Shown: positions 25,631 to 35,591 of the stretch, piece after piece
How positions within the stretch are numbered: the stretch's first letter is position 1
Layout of the letters: each line of letters opens with the position of its first letter
Assembly (NCBI RefSeq): GCF_000737865.1
Contig: NZ_CP007287.1
Location: 1,370,969-1,434,968 of the forward strand
Length of the DNA stretch: 64,000 bases
Direction of reading: 5' to 3'
DNA from: Bifidobacterium coryneforme
GTDB taxonomy: Bacteria; Actinomycetota; Actinomycetes; Actinomycetales; Bifidobacteriaceae
The notes under the pieces: generated by a model
What the model was told of the DNA's origin: nothing
What the model saw: the letters and a program-made list of their open reading frames with translations, nothing else
Databases searched by the model: none
Made by a program: the position numbers and the translations under genes

Positions 25631-27040
25631 ATGGCCAAGACTGGATTGCAATACGTCTGCACCGACTGCGGATGGACCGGCGCAAAGTGGTTCGGGCGCT
25701 GCCCTCAATGCGGGCAGTGGGGAACCGTCGAAGAGTTCCGCGAACCCCGATCCAGGAGTGCGGAGGGGCCGGGTTCCGCCGCAGGCGGAGGTCACACACG
25801 CCCGGCCAAGCCCGGCTCGGAAGAGGCGAAACCCATCACCCGGGTAGGTTCCGAAGACCCCACCAGGGTACCCACCGGATTCACCGAGTTCGACAGGGTC
25901 CTGGGCGGTGGGATCGTGCCCGGGTCGGTCATATTGGTGGCCGGGGAGCCCGGAATCGGCAAGTCCACACTTCTCCTGGAAACGGCTGGCCGGGTGGCCG
26001 GCAGGAACAATGACGGCACCAAGGTCCTCTATGTATCCGGAGAGGAATCCCAGGCCCAGGTGCGCATGAGGGCCACCCGTGTCGGGGCCGTCAAGGATTC
26101 ACTCCTCCTGGCCTCCACAACAGATCTGGCCACGGTGCTGGGGCTTATCGAACAGGAGAAGCCCGACCTGGTCATCGTCGATTCGGCCCAGACCATCGTT
26201 TCCGACAAGGTTGATGGAATCTCGGGAGGGTCGACCCAGGTACGGGAGGTGGCCATATCCCTGATCGACATGGCCAAGACCTATGACATTCCCGTCCTCC
26301 TGGTGGGTCACGTAACCAAGGATGGGTCCATTGCGGGTCCACGCACCCTGGAGCATCTGGTCGATGTGGTCTGCCAGTTCGAGGGCGACTCCCAGACCGC
26401 CCTGCGCATGCTGAGGGCGACCAAAAACCGGTTCGGTCCTACCGACGAGGTCGGTTGCTTCGACATGGGCGAGCAGGGCATCGAAGAGGTGACCGACCCC
26501 ACCGGCCTCTTCCTTTCGGCCTCCCAGGACCAGGTGGATGGGACCTGTGTCACCTTCACACTTGACGGACACAGGAGCCTGCCCATCGAGATCCAGGCAC
26601 TGGTCACAGCCTCCGTCCTGCCGACACCCAGGCGGAACACCAACGGCATCGACACCAACCGTCTGTCCATGCTGGCTGCGGTCCTCTACCGGCACGGGCA
26701 TGTGAACCTGCTTACCAAGGACTTGTACGTGTCCACGATTGCCGGCGGGCTGGCCAAGGAGCCGGGTTGCGACCTGGCCATCGTCTCGGCCCTGGCCAGC
26801 GCCGCCAGCGCCAAGCCCATCGAAAAGACCACCTGCGCCATCGGAGAGATTTCCCTGACCGGCCAGGTACGGCCGGTGCCCCAACTGAACCATCGGCTGA
26901 ACGAGGCCGCCCGGTTGGGATTCACCCGTGCCCTGATACCTGTCGCCAGGGGGAAAAGAACCACCAAGCCCATTCCCGGGTTGGAGGTTGTTGAGGTATC
27001 CACCCTGACCGATGCTCTGGATGCCCTGGGGGTCCGCTGA
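25631..27040 (+). CDS. radA: DNA repair protein RadA
   Basis: This is a 469-residue RecA-like ATPase that acts in branch migration of recombination intermediates. Order of domains: zinc finger with Cys pairs (YVCTDCGW, GRCPQCGQW), Walker A GEPGIGKST, Walker B-like LVIVDSAQT, the RadA-specific KNRFGP motif, and a C-terminal Lon-protease-like domain (AIVSALASAASAKPIEKTTCAIGEISLTG). The length is normal. Its start codon follows a poor ribosome-binding site. Confidence 0.95.
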   Translation: MAKTGLQYVCTDCGWTGAKWFGRCPQCGQWGTVEEFREPRSRSAEGPGSAAGGGHTRPAKPGSEEAKPITRVGSEDPTRVPTGFTEFDRVLGGGIVPGSVILVAGEPGIGKSTLLLETAGRVAGRNNDGTKVLYVSGEESQAQVRMRATRVGAVKDSLLLASTTDLATVLGLIEQEKPDLVIVDSAQTIVSDKVDGISGGSTQVREVAISLIDMAKTYDIPVLLVGHVTKDGSIAGPRTLEHLVDVVCQFEGDSQTALRMLRATKNRFGPTDEVGCFDMGEQGIEEVTDPTGLFLSASQDQVDGTCVTFTLDGHRSLPIEIQALVTASVLPTPRRNTNGIDTNRLSMLAAVLYRHGHVNLLTKDLYVSTIAGGLAKEPGCDLAIVSALASAASAKPIEKTTCAIGEISLTGQVRPVPQLNHRLNEAARLGFTRALIPVARGKRTTKPIPGLEVVEVSTLTDALDALGVR

Positions 27041-27108
27041 CCACAGCCATACGGGCTGGTGCCCGAAAGGCTATAAGATGGCAGGAAACCCTAGTCTCAG
27101 GAGAGAGC

Positions 27109-28632
27109 ATGCCCATCAATCACGCGCATGGGGAAGTCCCTGACTTCCCCACCTGGGCGGCAGCCATGTCGCAAACCAGCAACCGGTCACTGGCCGGAGC
27201 CAGGCTGGTCCTGCCCGACGACACCATGACCGATTGCCAGCGACAGCGACTGATCAGCCAGGCCCAGGAGTGGGGAATGGTCGTGCAGGATGTCGACAAT
27301 GTGGACGCCACCGCATCCGAGGATTCCGCCCGCCCCCATCCCACTGACTTCGACCTGCCATTCGGCCCCACGGAGACCATGGTGGATATGCGTCGGTCCA
27401 GCGGGGGCGAGGCCATAGACTGGGCCCAATCCCGGATGCCCATCCTGACCGGGCTTATGGCAAGGCTCAAGTCCGAAGTGGACTTCGGCTCGGCACGGAT
27501 CGCCACCTGTCTGATCCTGGAACCCAAGACTGCCGTGCTGCTCAGGGAGCTGAAGCGTGCAGGGGCCGAGGTGGGTGTCTACTGCGAACCCGGGGCCGTG
27601 GACCAGCGGGTCGCCGATCAGCTCAAGCAGGAGGGAATCACCGTATGCGCCGACTCCTCCTGGGACGACGACCAGGCCAGGCAGGGTGCCCTGGACCTGA
27701 TGGACAGGATCAACCCCAACCTGATCATCGATGACGGAGCCTCCTTCGCCCGCCTGGCTCTCCGCGAGCGCCCGCACATGGCTGCGGACCTGATGGGCGT
27801 CGCCGAGGAGACCACATCCGGAGTGAGGGCCTTTGCCGCCATGGAAAGGGATGAAGCCCTGACCTTCCCGGTCATCGCCGTCAACGACAGCCTGATGAAG
27901 ACGGATTTCGACAACGCCCACGGCACCGGTGAGACCTGCCTGACCACCATGCAATCACTCCTGGGGGCACACTGTTTCCAAGGGCAGCGGGTCCTTGTTG
28001 TCGGATATGGACCTGTCGGGCGCGGGTTCGCCCTGGGCGCCAGGGCTCTGGGCGCCCATGTCAGCGTCAGCGACACCGACCCCCGGGCCGCGCTCCGTGC
28101 GGTATTTGATGGCTTCCCCTCCCAGGACACCTCGGAGGCCCTGCCCGTGGCCGATATGGTCATCTCGGCCACGGGGGTCACCCACACCATCGACCTGGAA
28201 GACATGCAAGCCATGAAATCGGGAGCGGTCCTGGCCGTCATTGGGGGAATCGCCAATGAGGTGGCCCTGGACCGAATCCCGAACTGGCTCCCCGATCAGG
28301 TCGATGAGGTCATGACCATCAGCGTCCCGGACGGGCCGGAGCTCACCCTGATCAGCCAGGGTGATGGGGTCAACTACACGGCAGGGGGTGGCAATCCGAT
28401 TGAAATCATGGACCTGAGCTTCGCCGTCCAGGTATCCGCCCTGGCCCACCTGATCAGGCATGGCAGAGAGTTGGATCGGAGGGTCCACCGGCTCCCCGAC
28501 CAGGTCGACAGGCGCATCGCTTCACTGGCATTGGAGGCCCGCGGCTACCAGGTACGCCATCAGGCATCCGAGACCGTCCAGGATTGGAGAACCACCCGTT
28601 TTGATGCCCGAAGGGAGAAATCGCAGGCATGA
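27109..28632 (+). CDS. Divergent S-adenosylhomocysteine hydrolase-like protein
   Basis: This 507-residue protein shares the SahH architecture. A ~100-residue N-terminal extension precedes the segment IDWAQSRMPIL. The Rossmann NAD site is GYGPVGRG (residues 299-306). Asp209, Glu234 (VAEETTSG), Lys264 and Asp268 match the family catalytic set. The substrate motif normally HxTxQ/E reads ILEPK (136-140), which is the archaeal/Thermotoga HxExK type with His replaced by Ile136. Two further active-site His positions are Gly380 (in GGIANE) and Asn429 (in GGNPIEIM). Whether it cleaves SAH, S-inosylhomocysteine or something else is open. The downstream amidohydrolase gene overlaps its stop. Confidence 0.8.
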   Translation: MPINHAHGEVPDFPTWAAAMSQTSNRSLAGARLVLPDDTMTDCQRQRLISQAQEWGMVVQDVDNVDATASEDSARPHPTDFDLPFGPTETMVDMRRSSGGEAIDWAQSRMPILTGLMARLKSEVDFGSARIATCLILEPKTAVLLRELKRAGAEVGVYCEPGAVDQRVADQLKQEGITVCADSSWDDDQARQGALDLMDRINPNLIIDDGASFARLALRERPHMAADLMGVAEETTSGVRAFAAMERDEALTFPVIAVNDSLMKTDFDNAHGTGETCLTTMQSLLGAHCFQGQRVLVVGYGPVGRGFALGARALGAHVSVSDTDPRAALRAVFDGFPSQDTSEALPVADMVISATGVTHTIDLEDMQAMKSGAVLAVIGGIANEVALDRIPNWLPDQVDEVMTISVPDGPELTLISQGDGVNYTAGGGNPIEIMDLSFAVQVSALAHLIRHGRELDRRVHRLPDQVDRRIASLALEARGYQVRHQASETVQDWRTTRFDARREKSQA

Positions 28633-30017
28633 AGACAGCATCATCGGCACTGGGCAACCTGGGGCTGGGAGAAGACCGCTTGGCGGATGTGACCGTATAC
28701 TCCGCCAAGCTCGTCATCCCCGTCACCGCACCGGTCATCGTCAATGGGGCCGTTGCGGTAAGCGGCGACAGGGTGGTCCATGTGGGCACACGGGCCTGGG
28801 TCCTCCAGGAGCTCAAGGAGGAGGCACCCGGGGGCAAGGTGACCGAACGGTACTGGGACGGGATTCTCATGCCGGGTCTGGTCAACGCCCACACCCACCT
28901 GCAGTACACGGGCATGGCCGAGGTGGGTCAGGGCGAGTACAAGGACTTCCACGCCTGGGAAGAGGCCTTCAACCTGATTTACGACGATGAGAGCCTGCCC
29001 CACGCCTGGCGCTACTGGGCCATGGAGGGAGCCCGGCAGTGTGTCGAGTCCGGCACCACGGCCGCGGCCGATATCGTCACCGACCTGGACGCGGCTGCGG
29101 GCATGGTGTCCCAAGGTATGCACGGCATCACCTACTGGGAGGTCATGGGCTGGGGAAACGAGGACTGGGACGACAGGGGCCGGTACCGCCTCAACCTCGA
29201 GCTGCATCGACTGGAGGAGGAGCATGTCCGGCAGTTGGGCATCAGCCCCCATGCCCCCTACACCCTGGAGGCCGAGCCTTTTGTGGACCTGCCCGACATC
29301 GCCAGGCGTCTGAACATGCGGCTCCACATCCATCTGGCTGAAACACCCCTGGAGGCACGAACGGAGGCCCCTGAATCGGAACGGGCCATATCGTCCGCCA
29401 TCCGGGGCGACGAGACCTGGACCAGCTATCGAGAATACAAGCGGGAGGGGCAGGGACTCTCGGCCATCCAGTTCGTGGACCAGCTGGGCTCCCTGGGGCC
29501 GGACGTGCACATCGCCCATGGGGTCTGGGCGGATGAGGAGGACCGTCGAACCCTCCGTCAGCGCCAGGTCTCCGTAGCCCTCTGCCCCAGGTCCAACCGA
29601 ATCACCAACACCGGCAAGGACGCACCGGTAAGCCGGTACCTCAAGGAGGGAAACGCCCTCTGCGTGGGTACCGATTCCCTCTCCAGCTCCCCCAGCCTGG
29701 ACCTTATGGACGAGGCCGCTGCGCTGTACCGGCTGGCACGCCAACAAGGGTACGGAGGCAGGGATCTCCCCCGCAGACTGATCCACATGCTGACCCTGAA
29801 CGGGGCCTCCGCCATGGGATTGCATCTGGCAGCCAACCGGATAGGGCAGATCAACGCCGGATCACTGGCCGATCTCGCCTTCATGGATATTCCCGTCCGG
29901 ACGGAAAACGCGGACGCCATCGATCGGACCCTGGAGGAGCTGGTCGCCTCCGGCGGCGGCCACAACCGAGCCACCCTCATATCCGGCCGGGTGGCCTACA
30001 ATGCCGGTATCTTCTGA
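28629..30017 (+). CDS. Amidohydrolase, probable nucleoside-type deaminase (SAH/MTA or related)
   Basis: This is a 462-residue metal-dependent hydrolase. Metal ligands are visible in PGLVNAHTHLQYTG, HLAETPLEA, VHIAHGVWAD and CVGTDSLSSSPSLD. The family includes S-adenosylhomocysteine/methylthioadenosine deaminases, 6-aminodeoxyfutalosine deaminase and ATZ/TRZ enzymes. The ATGA overlap with the SahH-like gene argues for a deaminase acting on SAH or a related 5'-substituted adenosine. Aminodeoxyfutalosine deaminase is the main alternative, since HTHLxxSG-type motifs occur there too. It is cytoplasmic and probably Zn- or Fe-dependent. Confidence 0.8.
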   Translation: MKTASSALGNLGLGEDRLADVTVYSAKLVIPVTAPVIVNGAVAVSGDRVVHVGTRAWVLQELKEEAPGGKVTERYWDGILMPGLVNAHTHLQYTGMAEVGQGEYKDFHAWEEAFNLIYDDESLPHAWRYWAMEGARQCVESGTTAAADIVTDLDAAAGMVSQGMHGITYWEVMGWGNEDWDDRGRYRLNLELHRLEEEHVRQLGISPHAPYTLEAEPFVDLPDIARRLNMRLHIHLAETPLEARTEAPESERAISSAIRGDETWTSYREYKREGQGLSAIQFVDQLGSLGPDVHIAHGVWADEEDRRTLRQRQVSVALCPRSNRITNTGKDAPVSRYLKEGNALCVGTDSLSSSPSLDLMDEAAALYRLARQQGYGGRDLPRRLIHMLTLNGASAMGLHLAANRIGQINAGSLADLAFMDIPVRTENADAIDRTLEELVASGGGHNRATLISGRVAYNAGIF

Positions 30018-30043
30018 TTGAACCGAGAAGGACGGAGACCCTT

Positions 30044-30532
30044 ATGAGCTTGGCGCTACAGGACATGAGTCCCTACGCACGTTCCCTGGTAGACCGGCTG
30101 GGACTGGAGCCCCACCCCGAAGGCGGCTGGTATGTGAGTGATTGGCGGAGCACCCATATGGACACCGCCAGCGAGAGGCCGCTCTCATCCCTGATTTACT
30201 TCCTCCTGGCCCAGGGCGATGCCAGCGCATGGCACAAGGTGGATGCCGACGAAATCTGGCTCTGGCACGGACCGGCACCCGTCCATCTGCAACTGGGAGG
30301 ATACGGCGACTCCCCCGCCCGGGAGCCGGACCAGTTGACCGATATCTCGCTGGGATCACAGCTGACCGAGGGCGGAAACACCGCAGCCGATGCAACCCCT
30401 TGCGGGCACTATCTGGTTCCTGAGGGATGCTGGCAGCGGACCCTCCCAAGCCAGGGCGATGCGTTGGTGTCCTGCGTGGTCAGCCCCGGCTTCACCTTCG
30501 ACGGCTTCATCCTTGAGGATTCAACAGACTGA
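30044..30532 (+). CDS. Cupin_5 / DUF985 family protein
   Basis: This 162-residue cupin resembles yeast YML079w and plant/bacterial DUF985 proteins. It starts with a helix and LEPHPEGGWYVSDWRS, followed by SSLIYFLLAQG, SAWHKVDADEIWLWHGPAPV (first cupin motif with its His/Glu) and WQRTLPSQGDALVSCVVSPGF (second motif). Small-ligand binding is probable but the ligand is unknown. It starts 26 bp after the deaminase gene and so probably belongs to the same operon. Its 3' end overlaps the convergent nucleosidase gene by 26 bp. Confidence 0.85.
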   Translation: MSLALQDMSPYARSLVDRLGLEPHPEGGWYVSDWRSTHMDTASERPLSSLIYFLLAQGDASAWHKVDADEIWLWHGPAPVHLQLGGYGDSPAREPDQLTDISLGSQLTEGGNTAADATPCGHYLVPEGCWQRTLPSQGDALVSCVVSPGFTFDGFILEDSTD

Positions 30533-31328
30533 CCGTCTTGAGGGCAACCCGCGCGGCGGCATCGGCGGCCCTATCCATATCGGCCTCATGGCTGTTCAGG
30601 TCATCATAGGCCTGGCCGCAAGGGTTGCTGATGCCCCGCACACAGAGGAAGGGCACCGCACACTTACCGCAGACCTGAGCCGCGGAGGCCTCCTCCATGG
30701 CCTCCCCGTCGGCCCGGAACCTGGTGACCAGCTCGTCCAACACCTCAGGAGCGGTGTTGAAGCGATCGCTGGTCGAGATGTTGCCGACCACAAAATGAGT
30801 CTCCTGGCCACTCCTTTCCCCTCCTGGTTCCACTACCGGTGCCGGGCGGGCATCGCGTCCCCTCCAACGCCCCGATGCGACCAGGTCCCCTACGGATTCA
30901 GCCCGCTGGTAGCCCAGTGCCTCGGCAGCTGAGGTGGCGGTTTGGAGAAGGTCCGAATCAGCCGGGAAGTACTCCAGGTAGGGAGGACACTCGGCGATGA
31001 TTGCCGTGTTGGTTTCCGCATAATGCTGCTCGGCCCCGATAAGCAGGTCTCCAATGGCCAGGTTGGGGTTGATCGATCCTGCGATTCCGCTGAAAATCAC
31101 CGCCTGCGGATTGAACCGGTCAATCAGGAACTGGGCGCAGGAGGCCGAATTGGCCACTCCCATACCACCGACGCAGACCGCCAGATTCATGCCGGCATAG
31201 GTTCCGGTCCACACATGGTTCCCAAGCAGGGCAAGCTCCTGCCGCCCCTCCAGTGCGGCCCTGATTGGGGCCGCTTCCCTGTCCAAGGCGCATTGAATGG
31301 TCACGGTGCTGATCTGTTTCCTGTCCAT
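30507..31328 (-). CDS. MTA/SAH nucleosidase-like purine nucleosidase with Asp-to-Asn change
   Basis: This 273-residue protein has the PNP/UDP phosphorylase-1 fold. Visible elements: Glu in CALDREAAPI (matching E. coli MTAN Glu12), VGGMGVANSA, VIFSGIAGSINPNLAIGD, and AMEEASAAQV (matching Glu174). The general-acid Asp197 of MTAN (usually A-I-S-D) is Asn here, in VRGISNPCG. Asn at this position is typical of 6-oxopurine-specific members and of futalosine hydrolases. A ~25-residue Gly/Arg/Pro insertion follows VASGRWRG. The start is the ATG of MDRKQIST; longer forms are possible. The gene opposes the SahH-deaminase-cupin operon. Confidence 0.75.
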   Translation of the reverse strand: MDRKQISTVTIQCALDREAAPIRAALEGRQELALLGNHVWTGTYAGMNLAVCVGGMGVANSASCAQFLIDRFNPQAVIFSGIAGSINPNLAIGDLLIGAEQHYAETNTAIIAECPPYLEYFPADSDLLQTATSAAEALGYQRAESVGDLVASGRWRGRDARPAPVVEPGGERSGQETHFVVGNISTSDRFNTAPEVLDELVTRFRADGEAMEEASAAQVCGKCAVPFLCVRGISNPCGQAYDDLNSHEADMDRAADAAARVALKTVSLLNPQG

Positions 31329-31572
31329 GGTTCGATGGTCGCCGACATGGCCGACAAACATTGGTCGCATAGATGAAATCTAGAGGCCCTTATAAGAAAA
31401 AACTGAAGTGCTATCCTCCATATGGATGTCTGTACGGGCGCGCTCCGGTAGACCTTTGCCGCTAGTATGGTTCCCGTCCGGACGGTTGAGGAGATTATCG
31501 CCGAGACTGGTTGTTGACCGGATCCGATCCCAGTAGCCACCACAGTCATTGTCACTAAGGAGCAATCCACAC

Positions 31573-32436
31573 ATGACCCTCTTCACCAGGAAGACAACGA
31601 CCAGGTTCATGGTCGCAGCACTCACCTTCGCTACCCTGATGTCGGGAGCGGCCTGCGGTTCCGGCTCGTCCTCGGCCAAGGACGACACCAAGTCGGGAGC
31701 CATCACCGAAGAGACCATCAATCCCGGTACCCTGACCATCGCCACGGGGGATCCCGCATACACGCCCTACGTCGAAGACAACGATCCCGAGAGCGGCAAG
31801 GGCTATGAGGCCGCCGTCGCCTACGCGGTCGCCGAGAAGATGGGCTTCAGCAAGGACAAGGTCAAGTGGACCCGCACCTCCTTCGATGCCGCCATCGCCC
31901 CGGGCACCAAGGACTTCGACATGAACATCCAGCAGTTCTCGATCACTTCGGAACGCAAGAATGCCGTCGATTTCACCCCCAGCTACTACAACTCCACCCA
32001 GTCCCTGGTTGTCCACAAGGATTCCAAGTACGCCTCGGCGAAGTCCCTGAGCGAGCTCAAGGACGCCAAGATCGGCGCCATGGTGGGTTCGACCTCATAC
32101 ACTGTGGCACAGGACAAGCTCAAGAAGGACGTCCAGACCTTCAACGACAACGCCACCCTGGCCCAGGCACTGGATACCAACCAGATCGACGCACTGGTCA
32201 TTGATACCCCTTCGGCCTACAACATCGTCGAATCCAAGCAGGTCAAAGAGGGCGCCGTACTCGGTCAGATCAAGGGATCCGAGGATCCCGAGGGCATGGG
32301 CATCGTCCTCCCCAAGGATTCCAAGCTGACGGAAGCAGCCTCCAAGGCCGTGACCGAACTGGACAAGGACGGCACCTTGAAGAAGCTGCAGGAGCAGTGG
32401 CTGCACGAGTACACCTCCACCCCCACCCTGGGCTGA
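31573..32436 (+). CDS. Amino-acid ABC transporter substrate-binding lipoprotein
   Basis: This 287-residue secreted lipoprotein has a signal peptide with lipobox SGAAC. The mature part has a family 3 solute-binding fold: GTLTIATGDPAYTPYVE, then AYAVAEKMGF, RTSFDAAIAPGTKDFDMNIQQFSITSER, and VDFTPSYYNSTQSLVV. It would deliver a polar amino acid to the permease encoded 36 bp downstream. AAGGAG about 9 nt upstream fixes the start at 31573. The substrate cannot be read directly. Proximity to the SAH-like salvage genes invites a sulfur or methionine guess, but glutamate-family substrates are equally likely. Confidence 0.9.
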   Translation: MTLFTRKTTTRFMVAALTFATLMSGAACGSGSSSAKDDTKSGAITEETINPGTLTIATGDPAYTPYVEDNDPESGKGYEAAVAYAVAEKMGFSKDKVKWTRTSFDAAIAPGTKDFDMNIQQFSITSERKNAVDFTPSYYNSTQSLVVHKDSKYASAKSLSELKDAKIGAMVGSTSYTVAQDKLKKDVQTFNDNATLAQALDTNQIDALVIDTPSAYNIVESKQVKEGAVLGQIKGSEDPEGMGIVLPKDSKLTEAASKAVTELDKDGTLKKLQEQWLHEYTSTPTLG

Positions 32437-32472
32437 CCAGAGTCGGAACAGACGGATCAGAATCGGTCAGGT

Positions 32473-33326
32473 ATGTCTTCAACCGCGCAAATACACATCA
32501 GTGAGGTTCAGAGGGAACGGGAGCAGTATGACCGTCACCAGAACCTGAAGTCAGTGGCCACCAGCATCGTCAGCACCCTGGTGCTGGCCTTCCTGGTGGC
32601 CCTGGGTCTCCATTACGCCCCGGGCTGGCCCAGGGTCAAGGAATCCTTCTTCTCGGGCAAGTACTTCGCCCTCGCCTTCCCCAAGGTGCTCCAGGGACTC
32701 TGGCTCAACCTCCAGGTCCTCTTCTTCGCAGTAATCGGGGTGGCGATCCTGGGAACCCTCCTGGCCATGATCCGGACCAGCCGTTCCCCCTTCCTCTTCC
32801 CGCTCCGGGCCTTGGCCCAGGTCTACACCACAATCATGCGCGGTATCCCCATGATTGTGGTCCTCTACCTGATCGGGTTCGGCATTCCCGGCCTGGCCAT
32901 CTTCGGCCGGATTCCGGTGGCTCTCCTGGGCACGGTGGCCGTGATTCTCTCCTACTCCTCGTATGTGGCCGAGGTCCTCAGGGCCGGCTTTGAGGATGTA
33001 AGCCCTTCACAGCGGGCATCGGCCCGTTCCCTGGGCCTGACCTCGGGCCAGACCATGCGTATCGTGGTCATCCCCCAGGCCCTGCGCAAGGTGGCCCCTG
33101 CCCTGATGAACGACTTCATCTCCATGCAGAAGGATGTGGGGCTGATTTCGGTCCTGGGTGCCGTCGACGCGGTACGGGCCGCCCAAATCGTGGTTGCCAC
33201 CAGCTACAACTTCACACCTTATGTGGTTGCATCGGTCCTCTTCATCTGCACCTCGGTGCCCTTCATTCTTCTCAATGACTGGTATTCCAACAGACTTCGC
33301 AAGCGCGAGCAGAGTGGAGGGATGGT

Positions 33327-33330
<4 letters not shown>
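32473..33330 (+). CDS. Amino-acid ABC transporter permease
   Basis: This is a 285-residue permease of the HisM/GlnP type. A cytoplasmic N-terminus with many charged residues precedes a hydrophobic segment near residue 35-55. Further helices follow, with the conserved EAA-like loop ADARSLGLTSGQTMRIVVIPQALRKVAPAL recognisable around residues 175-205. The region after it (DFISMQKDVGLISVLGAVD) is typical. The stop overlaps the ATPase start by 4 nt (ATGA), so the two are translationally coupled. Confidence 0.9.
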
Positions 33331-34100
<770 letters not shown>

Positions 34101-34111
34101 ACAGGGTATGT

Positions 34112-34153
34112 ATGGGTGTGCCCCACCGGTTGCAATCGGTGGGGCACACCCAT
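34112..34153. terminator. Terminator after the amino-acid ABC operon
   Basis: A perfect 17-bp stem (34112-34128 with 34137-34153, 8-base loop) lies 11 bp after the ATPase stop. It is probably shared with the convergent ribF gene. No strong T-run follows on either strand. Confidence 0.75.
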
Positions 34154-34314
34154 ATGTCAATCACTCATCTTCGACTCGGAGCCCGGTACTGAGCGGCACG
34201 ATCGTCATCATCTCAACCAGAATCTCAGAACTGGAACAAGCACCCGGCCAGGCCGGCCCCATCCACGATTCCAATCTGGGCGGGGCTGCCGCATCACGCC
34301 GGATCCGTGTCGGG

Positions 34315-35499
34315 TTACCCTACCGCCTTGTCGGTCAAGACGCCGGTGTGCTGAGCATCCAATGCAAGTTGGTCCTTGAGCTCGTCAGCACCCGCGTACC
34401 GCTCTTGGGGACGCAGGAAGTCAAGGAACTCGATACGGACCCGGTGCCCATACAGTTCCAGCCAGTTATCGGTGATGACATTGGCTTCCAGCACCCGCTC
34501 TGCATGCCCGCCTTCGGACTGGAAGGTCTCCTTGGTACCGATGGAGATCGCCGCCGGCATCCGCCAGGGAGAACCGGAAGCCAGACGAACATGTCTGTCA
34601 AGCGTCTTGGCCACACCCCCGGTTGGCCCCTCCCCCTCACCATCTCGGCTGGCATCACGTACCGGCCCCATGTCGACCAGCCAGCCGGCATAGACTCCAT
34701 CCATCGGCATATATCCGCTATGCTCACTGCTCAGATTCGCAGTGGGAAAACCAAGCTCCCGTCCACGCTGCTCCCCCTGAACCACCAGCCCCTCGACCGA
34801 GTGGACTCGACCCATAATCTCGGAAGCCTCCCGAACACGCCCCTCGGCCAGGAGGTGACGCAGGTTCGTGGTGCTCCAGACCCGGACCCTCCGGCGCCCT
34901 TCACCAGAGGAGGCTTCGCTGGGTTCAACCGCCCCGTCCCCGCCCAGGGATACATATCCCGGACCCCTGTCGTCGACTACATCCAAACGGAACATGCCCG
35001 TCTCTTCCGCCTGGTCTCCGATGGCAGCGACATCGCCGGTCCGCCCGGCACCCATCCGAGCATCCCGGCCCAGAACGAGAGTCTGCATGCCCAGCCTGTC
35101 GACCAGCTGCCTGATGAAAAAGCGGTATGACTTGGCAGCAAATGCCAATGTGTAGTGAACAATCAGTACCCGATCCAGCCCCATCTCCTCCATAAGGCGG
35201 ACGCGCTCATCAACCCCCATGACCTCTTCGGAGTCATGGCCCAGCAGGTCATTGGGCAAATCAGCCATGGCATGCGTGTCCGCATAGAGATGAACCCGCT
35301 TGGGACTTGGGTCGAACATGATGGCCACCGCTGTGGAGTCCGATTCGGCAGCAAGGTCCACCACACGTTCCAAAACAGCCTGATGACCCCGATGGACCCC
35401 ATCGAACTCACCCACGGTCAGCACGGAACCCCTGGTCGTACTCAGCACCGGCCACTCCACGATACCGGCCGGATTCGGTTTCAACCTGCTGACTTTCAT
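34315..35499 (-). CDS. ribF: Bifunctional riboflavin kinase/FAD synthetase
   Basis: This is a 394-residue enzyme making FMN then FAD. The N-terminal nucleotidyltransferase domain has TVGEFDGVHRGHQAVLE. A central linker contains VLGRDARMGAGRTGDVAAI. The flavokinase domain shows GRELGFPTANL and DGVYAGWLVDMG, with a C-terminal EFLDFLRPQERY block. It has low-complexity insertions, after GYVSLGGDG and in the Gly/Glu-rich segment before AKTLDRH, making it longer than the usual ~310 residues. It lies downstream of truB, a common pairing. Confidence 0.92.
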   Translation of the reverse strand: MKVSRLKPNPAGIVEWPVLSTTRGSVLTVGEFDGVHRGHQAVLERVVDLAAESDSTAVAIMFDPSPKRVHLYADTHAMADLPNDLLGHDSEEVMGVDERVRLMEEMGLDRVLIVHYTLAFAAKSYRFFIRQLVDRLGMQTLVLGRDARMGAGRTGDVAAIGDQAEETGMFRLDVVDDRGPGYVSLGGDGAVEPSEASSGEGRRRVRVWSTTNLRHLLAEGRVREASEIMGRVHSVEGLVVQGEQRGRELGFPTANLSSEHSGYMPMDGVYAGWLVDMGPVRDASRDGEGEGPTGGVAKTLDRHVRLASGSPWRMPAAISIGTKETFQSEGGHAERVLEANVITDNWLELYGHRVRIEFLDFLRPQERYAGADELKDQLALDAQHTGVLTDKAVG

Positions 35500-35591
35500 C
35501 TGTGTCCCGTCGACTGTTGAGGCCTTCCCGGAACGGACAAGGCCAGACTCATTAGCACTTTAACCCAGCCTGGAAAGCCAGGCAATACGAT

